Assembly (NCBI GenBank): GCA_030652335.1
Contig: JAUSAW010000013.1
Span: forward strand, 124,001-188,000
Length of the DNA: 64,000 nt
Direction: 5' to 3'
Source of the DNA: Gammaproteobacteria bacterium
GTDB lineage: Bacteria > Pseudomonadota > Gammaproteobacteria > Francisellales > CACEW01
The notes under the pieces were generated by a model. It worked only from the letters and a program-made list of their open reading frames with translations, was not told the DNA's origin and did no database searches. Position numbers and translations under genes: made by a program. Shown here piece by piece: positions 1 through 9,490 of the stretch (the first letter of the stretch is position 1; each line of letters starts with the position of its first letter).

Positions 1-7
1 ACAAAAC

Positions 8-547
8 ATGAGCAATATCTGTTCCATATTCCAACAATATCCAAAATGGTATTGGGAAGCGCTAGACTCCTATAAACAATGGGGAGTGCCAGTTAGCGTG
101 CAACTAGCTATCGTGCATGCCGAATCGCACTTCCAACCCGGGGCAAGACCTCCAAGGACCACACTACTGGGCTTTATCCCCTGGACTCGCCCTACCTCAG
201 CCTACGGCTACGCTCAGGCCGTCGATGGCACCTGGCTTAACTATCAAACACAAACTAGCCGGCATAGTGCAGATCGCGATGAATTTGGGGATGCCACTGA
301 TTTTATAGGATGGTATGGCTATACAGCCAATAAGAAACTAGGCATATCGAAACGCAATGCCTACCAACTTTATTTGGCTTATCATGAAGGGATTAACGGG
401 TATGCAGCAGGAACGTATCGCGACAAACCTTGGCTAATTACTATTGCACAAAACGTTCAATATCAAGCCACAGCTTACCGCAAGCAATTGCATTATTGTA
501 AATATTCTATTCCGAAACCGAGCCTGTGGAATCTTTGGTTGATGTAA
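8..547 (+). CDS. Lytic transglycosylase-like protein (5' end probably cut off)
   Basis: Probable peptidoglycan-cleaving enzyme of the SLT/lysozyme-like type, expected in the periplasm. Glu39 in AIVHAESHF lies where the catalytic Glu of SLT domains lies. It is followed by PPRTTLLGFIPWTRP and SAYGYAQ (residues 48-70) and LYLAYHEGINGY (121-132), an arrangement I know from small lipoproteins of Legionella-like gammaproteobacteria. The ATG at 8 is doubtful as the real start. The frame is open to the window edge, only seven bases lie upstream, and no signal peptide is present in the 179 residues, so an N-terminal lipoprotein signal is probably outside the window. The 3' end overlaps the convergent KfrA-like gene by 41 bases. 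Function is inferred from motifs only. Confidence 0.75.
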   Translation: MSNICSIFQQYPKWYWEALDSYKQWGVPVSVQLAIVHAESHFQPGARPPRTTLLGFIPWTRPTSAYGYAQAVDGTWLNYQTQTSRHSADRDEFGDATDFIGWYGYTANKKLGISKRNAYQLYLAYHEGINGYAAGTYRDKPWLITIAQNVQYQATAYRKQLHYCKYSIPKPSLWNLWLM

Positions 548-1352
548 TGTCAGCAGTTTGTACAGGTTCAGGCGTTTGCCCAGTCAATAAGGCGACGATT
601 TTAACATTAGCCTTTTGTAACTGGTCTCTATAAAACTTAAGATCGCCGTCGGAATTCTGTTTAATATCGCGCGCTTCCGATTTAAGATGGTTAATATTTA
701 CTTCCATGGTCTGTCTAAGGTCCGCTATCCTTTGCCCAATCTGTTCTTTAATAATATCAGCATATTGTTTGGCATCTTCAGCCATTTTCTCAGCCGCTTC
801 ACGACGGGACTGCTCTTTAGCTAATGACGTTTCTAATCGACGGATTTTAATAATTAAGGCATTATCATCCAAATCTTCCAAGCGTTCTGCTTGATAGACC
901 TCTTTAGGTTCTTCGACATGATGGTTGTTACGATTTTGATGTACTCTAGGCGCATGCTTAGGAGCTTCAGCCGCTTTAACAGCGACAGGAGGGGTGGATT
1001 CGTCCTGCACCACATTTTGCACGGGAACGACCACTTGAGGATCGATGGTATTGCCACTGGTTGGCTCTGCTGGACTTGAAGCATTAGCGGCGGAAAGATT
1101 GCCAGCATCTTCAGATGCATTATTCGAAGGTTCTTGCATGGTCTCACTCGTTAAATTAAAAGCTTGTGTTGTTCCAGCTAAAGTTCCCTGTAGCTGCCCT
1201 TTCCATTCTTTAAGAAATCGATTGATTGTAGCAAGACTACCACGATTGCCAAGCAATTCTTTAATTCGCTCTACGCTTAGGTTTTCGCCTTGCTTTTCAA
1301 GGTCCACTGCTGTGGCTACAACTTCTTCGTAACTAACACCTGGCTTAGCCAT
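507..1352 (-). CDS. KfrA-like DNA-binding protein with C-terminal coiled coil
   Basis: The N-terminal 50 residues (PGVSYEEVVATAVDLEKQG, then a helix-turn-helix-like LGNRGSLATINRFLKEWKG) match the DNA-binding domain of KfrA-type plasmid regulators. Residues 60-150 are low-complexity and rich in Ser, Pro and Ala. Residues about 155-255 form a long charged heptad-like coiled coil (RRLETSLAKEQSRREAAEKM and onward). KfrA proteins bind DNA and polymerise through their coiled coil. A role in nucleoid or partition-like organisation, or in transcription control, is inference. I chose the ATG at 1352 over the in-frame GTG at 1364, because the GGAG ribosome binding site overlaps that GTG and lies 11 bases before the ATG. 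The gene stands apart from the polysaccharide operon, separated by about 130 bases. Confidence 0.75.
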   Translation of the reverse strand: MAKPGVSYEEVVATAVDLEKQGENLSVERIKELLGNRGSLATINRFLKEWKGQLQGTLAGTTQAFNLTSETMQEPSNNASEDAGNLSAANASSPAEPTSGNTIDPQVVVPVQNVVQDESTPPVAVKAAEAPKHAPRVHQNRNNHHVEEPKEVYQAERLEDLDDNALIIKIRRLETSLAKEQSRREAAEKMAEDAKQYADIIKEQIGQRIADLRQTMEVNINHLKSEARDIKQNSDGDLKFYRDQLQKANVKIVALLTGQTPEPVQTADITSTKDSTGSVSE

Positions 1353-1480
1353 TAGAGTTATCACTCCATATTATAATTGATAAATTGAGAATTATTTAAA
1401 AGGTTGGGCTGATTTTGAATTCAAGCTTAATCTTATGCTTGTTGCCATTATAAAAATAAAATGGCTATTGTCAAAGTAAA

Positions 1481-2719
1481 TCAGGTGATTAATTGCTTAA
1501 GTTCCTGTTCGTAACGTGTAAGCATAGCTTGTTTAGAAAAATTTTGTTCGGCATAGGCCCTAGCCTCAGCGCCTAAATTTGTCCGTAAATTGATATCTGA
1601 AGCCAAGGTGACAATATTATCGGCAAAGGCTCCAACATTACCTGGCATTGATACTAATCCCGCTTGCTTAACGACTTGATAAAGCTGAGTGCCAGGCATA
1701 GCTGTGGCTAAAATAGCGCGCCCACTGGCTAGCATTCCTAACAATTTGGATGGCATGACTTGATCTTGTACATCAGGTTTTTGCGGCAATAGATGGATAT
1801 CGGCCATATTTAATAAGTCATTAAGTTTATGTAAGGGCTGCAATGGCAACCAGATAATGGCCTCTAAGCCATAGGTTTTAGCCATTTGCTTTAAAGTGGG
1901 CGCAAAGGATCCCGTGCCACACATTACAAAGACTATATTAGGATTGCCCTGCACCCTTTTAGCGGCTTCTAAGATAATCTCCAGGCCTTGTTTCTCACCC
2001 ATATTGCCAGAATAAAGCGCGACTATTTTATCAGGGCTAATGCCAAGCTCAGTACGAAACGGGCTAATATGGTTTAAAGGTTTAATATTGTCTGTATCGG
2101 CCCAGTTAGGGAAGAGCAGCGCTTTTTGCTCTGACAGGCCTTTTTCAAGCAATTTTTGACGCATAGTAGGCGTAATAGTTGAAACCATAGCACAGCGCTT
2201 TAACACATGCGCTTCATATCTCAATAGCAAAGCATGTAGGCGCTTACAGCGTATTAAACCTAAATTAAAAGCCATGTCGACTTCAAAGTCTTGCACATGT
2301 AAGACAGGCTTAGCGCCAGTCAACTTACTGGCTAATAACGCGCCAGGAAAGGTAAAAATACTCGGCTCAATAAATAATACGATATCAGGTTTAAAGCTTC
2401 TTTGCCCTATTAACCTAATAAGACTCGATGCCGCAAAACTTAATAGGTGTAAGCTACGTTTAAGCCCACTAGGTTTCGCAGGAATCCATAAGGGACAACG
2501 CAATACACTGACGCCATTCATCATTTCCTTTGAATACTGCCAGGCTTTATAACCCGTAAAAATTTTCCAATCAGGATAATAAGGCTGAGCGGTAATCACT
2601 TGCACAGAATGGCCTTGCTTTACCAACCATTCACACATTTCGGCATTGTATTTACCAATGCCAGTGAGTTCGGGCGCGTAGTTGACGCTATAAATCAAGA
2701 TAGTAAGCTTAGATCTCAT
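1481..2719 (-). CDS. WcaI-like glycosyltransferase (GT4)
   Basis: Retaining glycosyltransferase of the GT4/GT-B fold, cytoplasmic, building the island's glycan. The N-terminus (LIYSVNYAPELTGIGKYNAE) is the typical opening of the WcaI family of colanic-acid-type transferases. The second Rossmann half contains LYSGNMGEKQGLE (about residues 235-247) and the donor-binding region PQKPDVQDQVMPSKLLGMLA near residue 320. The length (412 residues) is normal for the family. An ATG at 2719 directly follows an in-frame GTG at 2722, and the preceding gene stops at 2723, so the two are translated back to back. It is the last gene of the long minus-strand run that begins with gmd at 19383. Sugar specificity cannot be read from the sequence. 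Confidence 0.85.
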   Translation of the reverse strand: MRSKLTILIYSVNYAPELTGIGKYNAEMCEWLVKQGHSVQVITAQPYYPDWKIFTGYKAWQYSKEMMNGVSVLRCPLWIPAKPSGLKRSLHLLSFAASSLIRLIGQRSFKPDIVLFIEPSIFTFPGALLASKLTGAKPVLHVQDFEVDMAFNLGLIRCKRLHALLLRYEAHVLKRCAMVSTITPTMRQKLLEKGLSEQKALLFPNWADTDNIKPLNHISPFRTELGISPDKIVALYSGNMGEKQGLEIILEAAKRVQGNPNIVFVMCGTGSFAPTLKQMAKTYGLEAIIWLPLQPLHKLNDLLNMADIHLLPQKPDVQDQVMPSKLLGMLASGRAILATAMPGTQLYQVVKQAGLVSMPGNVGAFADNIVTLASDINLRTNLGAEARAYAEQNFSKQAMLTRYEQELKQLIT

Positions 2720-2722
2720 CAC

Positions 2723-3862
2723 TTAGGCCTGGTAGATCTGCAATAATCTTTGTAAGTTAATTTGCGGGGTAAATCTAGCAAGATAATCCGCTCGGCAATC
2801 TGCCCTCATATTAACAGCCTGGCCCCATAATTGCCCAGCTTTTTCTGCTAAATCGGTCATATTGGCCGCTTCAAAACAATAACCAGTCCTCCCCTCTTGC
2901 ACAAACTCAGGCAAGGCGGCAAGCTTTGGCAGCAAACAAGGCACCCCCACTGATAAGGCCTCTATGGCAACCAAACCAAAAGGTTCATACCAGGTGGAGT
3001 TCATCACTAAAAATCTTGACCGGGAAATTAATGACAATAAATCGGCCTGAGATTGCTGACCTAAATAATGGATATGAGTAGCCTTAGGTAATTGAGCACC
3101 CAAAGGCCCACTACCTACGACATAAAGTGGAATAGATAGCTTCTTCCAGGCTTCAGTCAAGGCTAAAACGCCCTTTTCCTCTGCTAGCCTTCCTACAAAA
3201 ATGGCATAGCCACCTGCTGGAGCAGTTTCTTTAAACAGCCCATTATCAGGTAAAAAATTGGGTTTTACAAATAGCTTATTTTCAGGCAAACCCGATTGAA
3301 TCATTAGCTTTTTTTGAAACTCGGTTAAGCAGATGAATTTATCGATAGATTGAATTTTATTATCCCGCCATACTTTCTGATACGCTCGCTGATAAAAATA
3401 ATCGATGACTCCGCGGCTTTGCGCATTAACCCTACTTAAAGCTTGCACTTCTAATGGATTTTGTGGCTCTTTAATCCCTGTTTTGCTATAGAAGCCTTTA
3501 GAGCAGGCAATTAATTGATAATTGTGCAGGGTTTGAATGGTTTGATAGCCCAATTCCTTCGCTGCTTCAAATAAGTCATAGCCAAATAAAGGCATGACAT
3601 TATGAGCATGCAGTATTCCTGCAGGGCCAAATTTTTCAAGCTCATTTTTAAGTTCGTGTTTATGAGAAGCTGAGCCTGCCATACGCCAGGCAACGGCTAG
3701 TTTTTTAAATAGTGAACTCTTATCCAGCGCATCATTACTTTTTTTAAAAAGTGAGCAATCTATTCCGGCTTCTTGCAATAAAGTGACTTCACGATCGACG
3801 ACGACATTTTCTCCAGAGGGGATGCTGGATCGATAATAATTATGAGCTATTACAACATTCAT
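2723..3862 (-). CDS. Glycosyltransferase family 4
   Basis: GT-B fold glycosyltransferase. The N-terminus (VIAHNYYRSSIPSGENVVV) is the acceptor-domain start seen in many capsule and O-antigen GT4 enzymes. The C-terminal donor domain has FVGRLAEEKGVLALTEAW (about residues 222-239) and the classical E-x7-E motif in YEPFGLVAIEAL, so the GT4 assignment is firm. At 379 residues the length is normal. The stop codon lies four bases before the ATG of the WcaI-like gene, indicating one transcription unit. Donor and acceptor are unknown. Confidence 0.85.
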   Translation of the reverse strand: MNVVIAHNYYRSSIPSGENVVVDREVTLLQEAGIDCSLFKKSNDALDKSSLFKKLAVAWRMAGSASHKHELKNELEKFGPAGILHAHNVMPLFGYDLFEAAKELGYQTIQTLHNYQLIACSKGFYSKTGIKEPQNPLEVQALSRVNAQSRGVIDYFYQRAYQKVWRDNKIQSIDKFICLTEFQKKLMIQSGLPENKLFVKPNFLPDNGLFKETAPAGGYAIFVGRLAEEKGVLALTEAWKKLSIPLYVVGSGPLGAQLPKATHIHYLGQQSQADLLSLISRSRFLVMNSTWYEPFGLVAIEALSVGVPCLLPKLAALPEFVQEGRTGYCFEAANMTDLAEKAGQLWGQAVNMRADCRADYLARFTPQINLQRLLQIYQA

Positions 3863-3887
3863 TTATTCATCACTGGCATCACTCTCT

Positions 3888-4601
3888 TCATCTGACTTTT
3901 CGCGCCAAAATTACATTACCAAAGTAAAATTCTTCGCATGAGAAACACCTCCCCAATAACCCTAATAGCGTAAAGGGTATGCAAATAAAATTTAATACTA
4001 TCAGAAGGTAGGGATTAACTTTCATCCATCGAAAAAAAAGATAGGCATTCAATAGTTGCATTAAATAGCCTGCATTTTTTACTGTTTTACGCTGATCTAT
4101 AATTTCAAAGCCATGTTTTTCTATTACAGCTCTAATACCAAATGAGGTATACCGCCTATAATCATGTGGCTGCTCGTGCTCACAGAAAATAAATGGCACA
4201 GTAATTAGCAATAAACCACCTATATTTAATACGCGATTTAGCTCAGTTAGAAACTGATCAGCCTCAAGTACATGCTCTAAAACCTCACTGCTAATAATAG
4301 AGTCAAAGCTATTATTATCGAAGGGGAAGAGTGTTCCATCATAGAAAAAATCAGCTTTACTAAATGTCCTTGCTGTAATGCTGTCAATCTCAAGACCTAT
4401 ATAAGCTTCAACTTTGCAATAGGGTTTATATGGCTTCTGACCGCAGCCTACATCTAATAATTTCCCACTAAGTCTTGGCAATTGCCTAGTAACCTCGGAA
4501 TATAATGCTTTGCGTGCGATATAAAAGGGGTTAATTATTATGCCTAACCATGAAGGGTTAAACTGTTCCTTTATAAAACGCTGCTTTAATCGTCTTAACA
4601 T
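3888..4601 (-). CDS. Class I SAM-dependent methyltransferase
   Basis: Motif I (LLDVGCGQKPYKPY, about residues 47-60) binds S-adenosylmethionine, and SSEVLEHVLEADQFLTELNRV is the post-II region of Methyltransf_11-type enzymes. A hydrophobic stretch near the C-terminus (YLLIVLNFICIPFTLLGLLG) suggests peripheral membrane association. In this context the likely substrate is a sugar hydroxyl of the glycan or a lipid-linked intermediate; this is inference. It lies between rmlB and a GT4 gene, with gaps of about 20 bases on each side, and is co-directional with both. Confidence 0.75.
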   Translation of the reverse strand: MLRRLKQRFIKEQFNPSWLGIIINPFYIARKALYSEVTRQLPRLSGKLLDVGCGQKPYKPYCKVEAYIGLEIDSITARTFSKADFFYDGTLFPFDNNSFDSIISSEVLEHVLEADQFLTELNRVLNIGGLLLITVPFIFCEHEQPHDYRRYTSFGIRAVIEKHGFEIIDQRKTVKNAGYLMQLLNAYLFFRWMKVNPYLLIVLNFICIPFTLLGLLGRCFSCEEFYFGNVILARKVR

Positions 4602-4622
4602 CTATCATCCTCTGAGCATCTC

Positions 4623-5630
4623 TTATAGATAAAACCGTATGGTTTCTAACAGCCCTTTGCTTAAAATCATTTTGGGAGCCCAGTTTAGCTCTCGCGTAAT
4701 CTTGTTATGGTTAATTGCATAACGCCAATCATGCCCGGCTCTATCCGTAACAAATTGGATTAAGCTAGCACTTGGCTTAACAGGTTTAAACAATGCATCA
4801 TACTGCTGACAAATGAGTTTGACTAATTCAAGATTATTGAGCTCGCTATCTCCTCCAATATTATAAACCTCTCCAAGCCTTCCATTATGCAAGATTACAT
4901 CGATCGCTTCACAGTGATCATACACATAGAGCCAATCACGAATATTAGAGCCATTACCATAAATCGGAATAGATTTTTCCTCTTTACAGCTGCGTATGAC
5001 GGTTGGAATAAGCTTTTCTTGATGCTGATAAGGCCCATAATTGTTTGAACAGTTTGAAGTCGTTACTGGCAAGCCATAAGTGTGAAAATACGCCCTTACC
5101 AAATGATCAGAGCCAGCCTTACTAGCAGAATACGGAGAGTTTGGAGCATATGGAGTGGTTTCTAAAAATGCTGGATCGCTCGCTTGCAAGCTACCATAGA
5201 CTTCATCGGTCGAGATATGATGAAACCGACAGCTTTTTGCATCCCAGCCTTTATGATTAAGCCAATATTCCCGAGCCGCTTCTAATAAGCTAAAGGTACC
5301 TAATACATTGGTCTTTACAAAGCTTTCTGGCTTAAGTATCGAACGATCGACATGGCTCTCTGCTGCAAAATGAACGATAGTATCAATTTCATGCTTTTCT
5401 AAAACTGAACGCAATAAAGCCTGATCGCAAATATCACCCTGCACAAACTTATAACGCTGATCGTGAGTGATATCGGATAAATTTTCGATATTGCCCGCGT
5501 AAGTAAGCAAATCCACATTAACAATAAATAGGGACGAGTGCTTAGCTAGCATATGGCGAATAAAGCAAGAACCAATAAAACCGGCCCCGCCTGTGACTAA
5601 TAATCGTGTTGGTGAAAATTCAGTTTTCAT
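4623..5630 (-). CDS. rmlB: dTDP-glucose 4,6-dehydratase
   Basis: Converts dTDP-D-glucose to dTDP-4-keto-6-deoxy-D-glucose, the branch point for dTDP-L-rhamnose and dTDP-3-amino sugars. Visible signatures: the NAD-binding GGAGFIGSCFIRHML near the N-terminus, HFAAESHVDRSI, HHISTDEVYG with the dehydratase DE pair, and the YSASKAGSDH catalytic YxxxK. The 335 residues are slightly short at the C-terminus compared with enzymes of about 355, but all catalytic parts are present. rmlA follows on the 5' side with a 6-base gap. The product can feed RmlC/RmlD at 33.4-34.8 kb and the FdtA/FdtB/FdtC-like enzymes at 23.6-29.8 kb. Confidence 0.93.
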   Translation of the reverse strand: MKTEFSPTRLLVTGGAGFIGSCFIRHMLAKHSSLFIVNVDLLTYAGNIENLSDITHDQRYKFVQGDICDQALLRSVLEKHEIDTIVHFAAESHVDRSILKPESFVKTNVLGTFSLLEAAREYWLNHKGWDAKSCRFHHISTDEVYGSLQASDPAFLETTPYAPNSPYSASKAGSDHLVRAYFHTYGLPVTTSNCSNNYGPYQHQEKLIPTVIRSCKEEKSIPIYGNGSNIRDWLYVYDHCEAIDVILHNGRLGEVYNIGGDSELNNLELVKLICQQYDALFKPVKPSASLIQFVTDRAGHDWRYAINHNKITRELNWAPKMILSKGLLETIRFYL

Positions 5631-5636
5631 AAGGAC

Positions 5637-6503
5637 CTACTTCATACTCAATAATTGCATTAAATAATTGCCATAGCCATTCTTCAATAAGGGCTTAGCT
5701 AATGTTGCTAATTGGACATCATCTATATAGCCTTTACGCCAAGCCGTTTCCTCTGGGCAAGCAATTTTAAGGCCTTGACGCTGTTCGATAACCGATACAA
5801 ATTGTGATGCATCTAATAGAGATTCATGTGTTCCCGTATCGAGCCAAGCAAATCCTCGACCTAAAATTTCCACTTTAAGCTGATCTTTTTTCAGATAAAG
5901 CATATTTAAATCGGTAATTTCAAGCTCGCCTCGAGCAGAGGGTTTTAGACTTTTTGCCAGTTCAACGACCTGATTATCATAAAAATATAAACCGGTTACC
6001 GCATAATGAGACTTAGGCTTAAGAGGCTTCTCTTCGATAGAAATGACCTTGCCAGCCTTATCAAATTCTGCCACACCATACCGCTCTGGATCATTAACAT
6101 AATAACCAAAAATGACGGCCCCTTTGACATCGATATGTTGACTTAAATTCTGCTGGAAGTGATCTCCATAATAAATATTGTCACCCAAGATTAAACAGAC
6201 TTGACTGTTGCCGATAAAGGACTCACCCACTATAAAGGCATCAGCCAAGCCGCGAGGCTCAGACTGAGTGGCGTAGGAGAGCTTAATGCCCCATTGGCTG
6301 CCATCCCCAAGCAAATCTTTAAAAGAGGCTTCATCTCTTGGCGTGGTGATAATTAAGATATCGATAATTCCTGCCAACATTAAGGTTGTTAAAGGATAAT
6401 AAATCATCGGTTTGTCATACACAGGTAGCAATTGCTTGCTGATTACCTTGGTAATAGGATAAAGCCTTGTGCCACTGCCGCCTGCTAAAATAATACCTTT
6501 CAT
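5637..6503 (-). CDS. rmlA: Glucose-1-phosphate thymidylyltransferase
   Basis: Makes dTDP-D-glucose from dTTP and glucose-1-phosphate. The nucleotide-binding N-terminus [20 protein letters not shown] is the RmlA signature. [17 protein letters not shown] and the [11 protein letters not shown] metal-site loop follow, and [15 protein letters not shown] is also diagnostic. The length (288 residues) matches the short RmlA family. The gene is directly upstream of rmlB. The usual rmlBDAC order is broken here: rmlC and rmlD are 27 kb away on the opposite strand. Confidence 0.94.
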   Translation of the reverse strand: MKGIILAGGSGTRLYPITKVISKQLLPVYDKPMIYYPLTTLMLAGIIDILIITTPRDEASFKDLLGDGSQWGIKLSYATQSEPRGLADAFIVGESFIGNSQVCLILGDNIYYGDHFQQNLSQHIDVKGAVIFGYYVNDPERYGVAEFDKAGKVISIEEKPLKPKSHYAVTGLYFYDNQVVELAKSLKPSARGELEITDLNMLYLKKDQLKVEILGRGFAWLDTGTHESLLDASQFVSVIEQRQGLKIACPEETAWRKGYIDDVQLATLAKPLLKNGYGNYLMQLLSMK

Positions 6504-6505
6504 AT

Positions 6506-7498
6506 TTATTTACTTCCTATAGCTATCAATTTGCTAACCTTAACAATACGCGGCAGCCCTCGCAACTTTCTTTTTATAAACCTTAAGGGGGATTTCCAAT
6601 TATAGGCAGCCTTATTTTCATCCATTGAGCTTAGCCCAAACTTGGTTTGCAGGATTTTATTAATCTGTAATAGCCGCATGCTAAAAGGCCGATAGATATA
6701 CTGAAAAGCCGATTGAGAAATAGCATAAGATCCAAGATTAGCTTTTTTAGATCCTGGCAAAAAACGAAAAGCATGAAAGTGGAAAAAAATAACTTCAAAC
6801 TCTCTGCCCGATTCAATCTCTCTTCCAAAAAGCTTATTTTCTTTATTATAAAACGTATATTGCTGCATATTCCACGGCCCAACAGCACCCAAATTCTTGG
6901 ATTCCAATACGCTTGGAAATTTTTCGATCATTTGCTCCAAATACTTTTGATCCCCATATTTATTTTCCTCATGGCGAGCAAAGCACCATTCAATGCAGGC
7001 ATCATTCCACCAGTTCAACACTTCTCTGCCTGCTACTGTATTCTTAAAACTTATATATTGGGCGCAAAATTCGCCATTGGTAATACTACTATCATATTGT
7101 TTTGTAAATCGATGCGGAGTGAGTAAAACCGAGCGGCCCTTCATTTCATCAAGGAGTATCTTAGGCGAATGAAATAAATATAAATCCGCATCGAGGTAAG
7201 TACAGGAATCAGCTGAAAAAGTATCTAGCACATGCAAAATGGCTGTTGCTTTACAAGTCCAACAATATTCTGCTCGAGTTCTACTTGGCTTAATTGCCAG
7301 CAAGCGCTCATTTTCAAAATCCGCCAAAGCAAATACCTTAACTTGCTTTAAATTCATCCGAGTTAAAACTTCATAACAAGTTTGATCAAAAGTAAATATC
7401 GATAAAAAAGCTTCTGGCTCACAAGCTAATAAAGATTCATACATGGCCAAACCACGTGAAAGATAAGCTGAATCAAACAAGGTGCAAAAATAAATCAT
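6506..7498 (-). CDS. Putative glycosyltransferase (GT-A type, GT8-like)
   Basis: About 330 residues. The N-terminal [20 protein letters not shown] and the YLDADLYLF motif (a DxD-like metal site near residue 112) suggest a nucleotide-sugar transferase related to GT8-like proteins. The [16 protein letters not shown] segment before the DxD is typical of such proteins in polysaccharide islands. I placed the start at the ATG at 7498, because its ATGA overlaps the TGA stop of the upstream epimerase gene (translational coupling). A longer frame upstream to 7528 is unlikely. The exact family and sugar are not known to me. Confidence 0.7.
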   Translation of the reverse strand: MIYFCTLFDSAYLSRGLAMYESLLACEPEAFLSIFTFDQTCYEVLTRMNLKQVKVFALADFENERLLAIKPSRTRAEYCWTCKATAILHVLDTFSADSCTYLDADLYLFHSPKILLDEMKGRSVLLTPHRFTKQYDSSITNGEFCAQYISFKNTVAGREVLNWWNDACIEWCFARHEENKYGDQKYLEQMIEKFPSVLESKNLGAVGPWNMQQYTFYNKENKLFGREIESGREFEVIFFHFHAFRFLPGSKKANLGSYAISQSAFQYIYRPFSMRLLQINKILQTKFGLSSMDENKAAYNWKSPLRFIKRKLRGLPRIVKVSKLIAIGSK

Positions 7499-8436
7499 AA
7501 CAGTTCTTGACCCGAGATTACTTGCCAATACTGAATCAATGACCTTATCCCTTCAGGCAAACTAATTTGAGGAGCCCACTGTAAACTGAGCTTAGCTAAA
7601 CTGGTATCCAATATATTGGCTGGAACATCGACTGCACGACCCTTTAAATAGTTTACCGGAAATTGGTGCTTCAAGCCCATCTCAATTAAAACAATTAGTT
7701 CATTTAAACTTATTCCAGATCCACTGCCAATATTGAATATTTTTTCAGAACCTTGATAGCTTATTGTTAACAATAAGGCATTAACAATATCGTCGACATG
7801 AATGTAATCTCTGATAGTTAATCCATCCCCCCAAATATCGATAGCCTCATTTTTCAGGGCTTGTTGTACAAAAGTATCGACCGCTCCGAAATTTTGATTG
7901 CTAGGTACTAAATTTCCATAGGCATTTGCAACTCGAAGCACGCAATAATCTAGGCCATAAATGTGATGATATAGATATAAATACTTTTCGATAGCTAGCT
8001 TAACGATACCATATGAGCTTAATGGCTGAGTTGGGTGAGTCTCAGGTATCGGAAGCATTTGTGGAATTCCATAAACGGCACCACCAGAAGATACAAAAAT
8101 AATTTTTTTAACGCGATTAAGTCGAGCCTGCTCCAATAGATTTAAGCTTCCGATTAAATTTGATTCTATATCTAAAATAGGATTATCATTGGAAGTTTGC
8201 GGATTAACTGAACTGGCTAAATGAAATACTATATCGGCCTTATTTAAGGCTAACTTTAAAACTTCTGACTGATGGAGATCGCCAATAAGCCATTCTGCTT
8301 TAGGCAAGCTTGACTGTAACTCAGAGCGCTTTTTAGCATCCCGTGTTAAGATTGTGACCTCATAGCCCTGCTTAAGTAAAGCGACGGCAAGCGGCCTACC
8401 GATTAAACCTGTTCCGCCAATTAATACGCACTTCAT
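7495..8436 (-). CDS. NAD-dependent epimerase/dehydratase
   Basis: Extended short-chain dehydrogenase acting on a nucleotide sugar in the cytoplasm. The N-terminal GGTGLIGRPLAVALLKQGYE is the NAD(P)-binding GxxGxxG. VSSGGAVYG and SSYGIVKLAIEKYL supply the Ser/Tyr-xxx-Lys catalytic set. The overall form resembles GalE/WbpP-like 4-epimerases or 4-reductases of 310-320 residues. Its stop overlaps the next gene by ATGA. Substrate unknown; a 4-epimerase or 4-keto reductase role on one of the island's sugars is inference. Confidence 0.8.
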   Translation of the reverse strand: MKCVLIGGTGLIGRPLAVALLKQGYEVTILTRDAKKRSELQSSLPKAEWLIGDLHQSEVLKLALNKADIVFHLASSVNPQTSNDNPILDIESNLIGSLNLLEQARLNRVKKIIFVSSGGAVYGIPQMLPIPETHPTQPLSSYGIVKLAIEKYLYLYHHIYGLDYCVLRVANAYGNLVPSNQNFGAVDTFVQQALKNEAIDIWGDGLTIRDYIHVDDIVNALLLTISYQGSEKIFNIGSGSGISLNELIVLIEMGLKHQFPVNYLKGRAVDVPANILDTSLAKLSLQWAPQISLPEGIRSLIQYWQVISGQELL

Positions 8437-8451
8437 ACTATATTGCTCTCT

Positions 8452-9489
8452 CTATTTAAGGGCGGTAACATAAACTTGTACTTGCTCATTATCTCTTTGC
8501 ATAAAATCTATAGCCTTAACATTCGCCTTAAGCTTAGTAAATATTGCTGGATCAGCAATCTTAACAATCGCTTCGCTTAAGCTTAATTTATCTAGGGGAT
8601 CGAATACTAACCCTGCCTGATAACGCTCTACAAGCTCAGGGTAGCAGCCCACCCTATTAGACACTATAGCAGGCAAACCATAAAACAGAGCTTCATCCAC
8701 CACTAATCCCCAGGGTTCTTTTAGTGAAGGCAATATAAATACATCATGGGTAGCGTAGATTTCTGCTAATAGTTGATTGGGGAGATAAGAATGAAAATGA
8801 ATATTATCAGAGGCCAGGCTTTGCAGGGAAGTTTTTAATGGCCCTTCCCCTACTAAATCCAATTGGAATTGAGGAAATCCTTTAAAAACATCCAGCAAAA
8901 ATGCTAAGTTCTTTTCTTCAGCAAAACGGCCTATATATAAAAATTTCCCAGTAAAATCTTGAGATTTAGCATGATAACTTGAGCGATTAAATATCCCCAC
9001 CCCTTGAGTAATGGCGACTTGGCCAGAATAACCTAAATATCTGACTAACTTCTCATGCGAGCTTCCCGAGCAAAAAATCATACTTACGCGAGATAAAAAT
9101 ACCTTTTTAATCCAGGCTTTATAGCCGGTAATTTTACTTTCTGCAAAACTGGATTCCAAAGCGAATGCATTCTTTAATTTCTTCTGGCTTAAAACAGTTA
9201 ACCATGATTCTGGAAGCTCCCAGCCTCCTAGTATAATTTTTTTAAACTGTAGTTTGTTTAATCGTCGATAAAGTTTCCAGCAGGTTTTTAGTTTAGGCCT
9301 GGCTTCAAAAGCACCCTTATAAAGAAATTCATGAGAGAATTCCATGCGGCCCTCGGTAAAATTATCGGGACGGATTCGTGAAGACTGCCCGAGAAAAATG
9401 ACATGGATATTAAGTTTTTTCGCCAATTCGTTATAAAGATTAATTTTATAAAATGATGGCAGATGAGTAAGGATAATATAGTCATACAT
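8452..9489 (-). CDS. Glycosyltransferase family 4
   Basis: GT-B fold transferase. The N-terminus MYDYIILTHLPSFYKINLYN matches GT4 enzymes that begin with the PSFYK-like acceptor loop. FLYIGRFAEEKNLAFLLDVF (about residues 184-203) starts the donor domain, and LKEPWGLVVDEALFYGLPAI contains the E-x7-E motif. The length (345 residues) is normal. The gene begins two bases before the end of the upstream gene's spacer and is clearly part of the same operon. Sugar specificity cannot be determined. Confidence 0.82.
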   Translation of the reverse strand: MYDYIILTHLPSFYKINLYNELAKKLNIHVIFLGQSSRIRPDNFTEGRMEFSHEFLYKGAFEARPKLKTCWKLYRRLNKLQFKKIILGGWELPESWLTVLSQKKLKNAFALESSFAESKITGYKAWIKKVFLSRVSMIFCSGSSHEKLVRYLGYSGQVAITQGVGIFNRSSYHAKSQDFTGKFLYIGRFAEEKNLAFLLDVFKGFPQFQLDLVGEGPLKTSLQSLASDNIHFHSYLPNQLLAEIYATHDVFILPSLKEPWGLVVDEALFYGLPAIVSNRVGCYPELVERYQAGLVFDPLDKLSLSEAIVKIADPAIFTKLKANVKAIDFMQRDNEQVQVYVTALK

Positions 9490-9490
9490 T

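Noticed and set aside
1425..1440. A 16-base sequence (GCTTAATCTTATGCTT) occurs here and, inverted, at 19453-19468 before gmd; a shared regulatory site was considered.
   Set aside because: In 64 kb of AT-rich DNA about one exact 16-base match is expected by chance, and the two copies have opposite orientation to their genes.
6713..7126. A 137-codon plus-strand frame opposite the GT8-like gene.
   Set aside because: Composition is that of the reverse complement of a real coding gene that has coupled starts and a DxD motif; no ribosome binding site or domain is visible.
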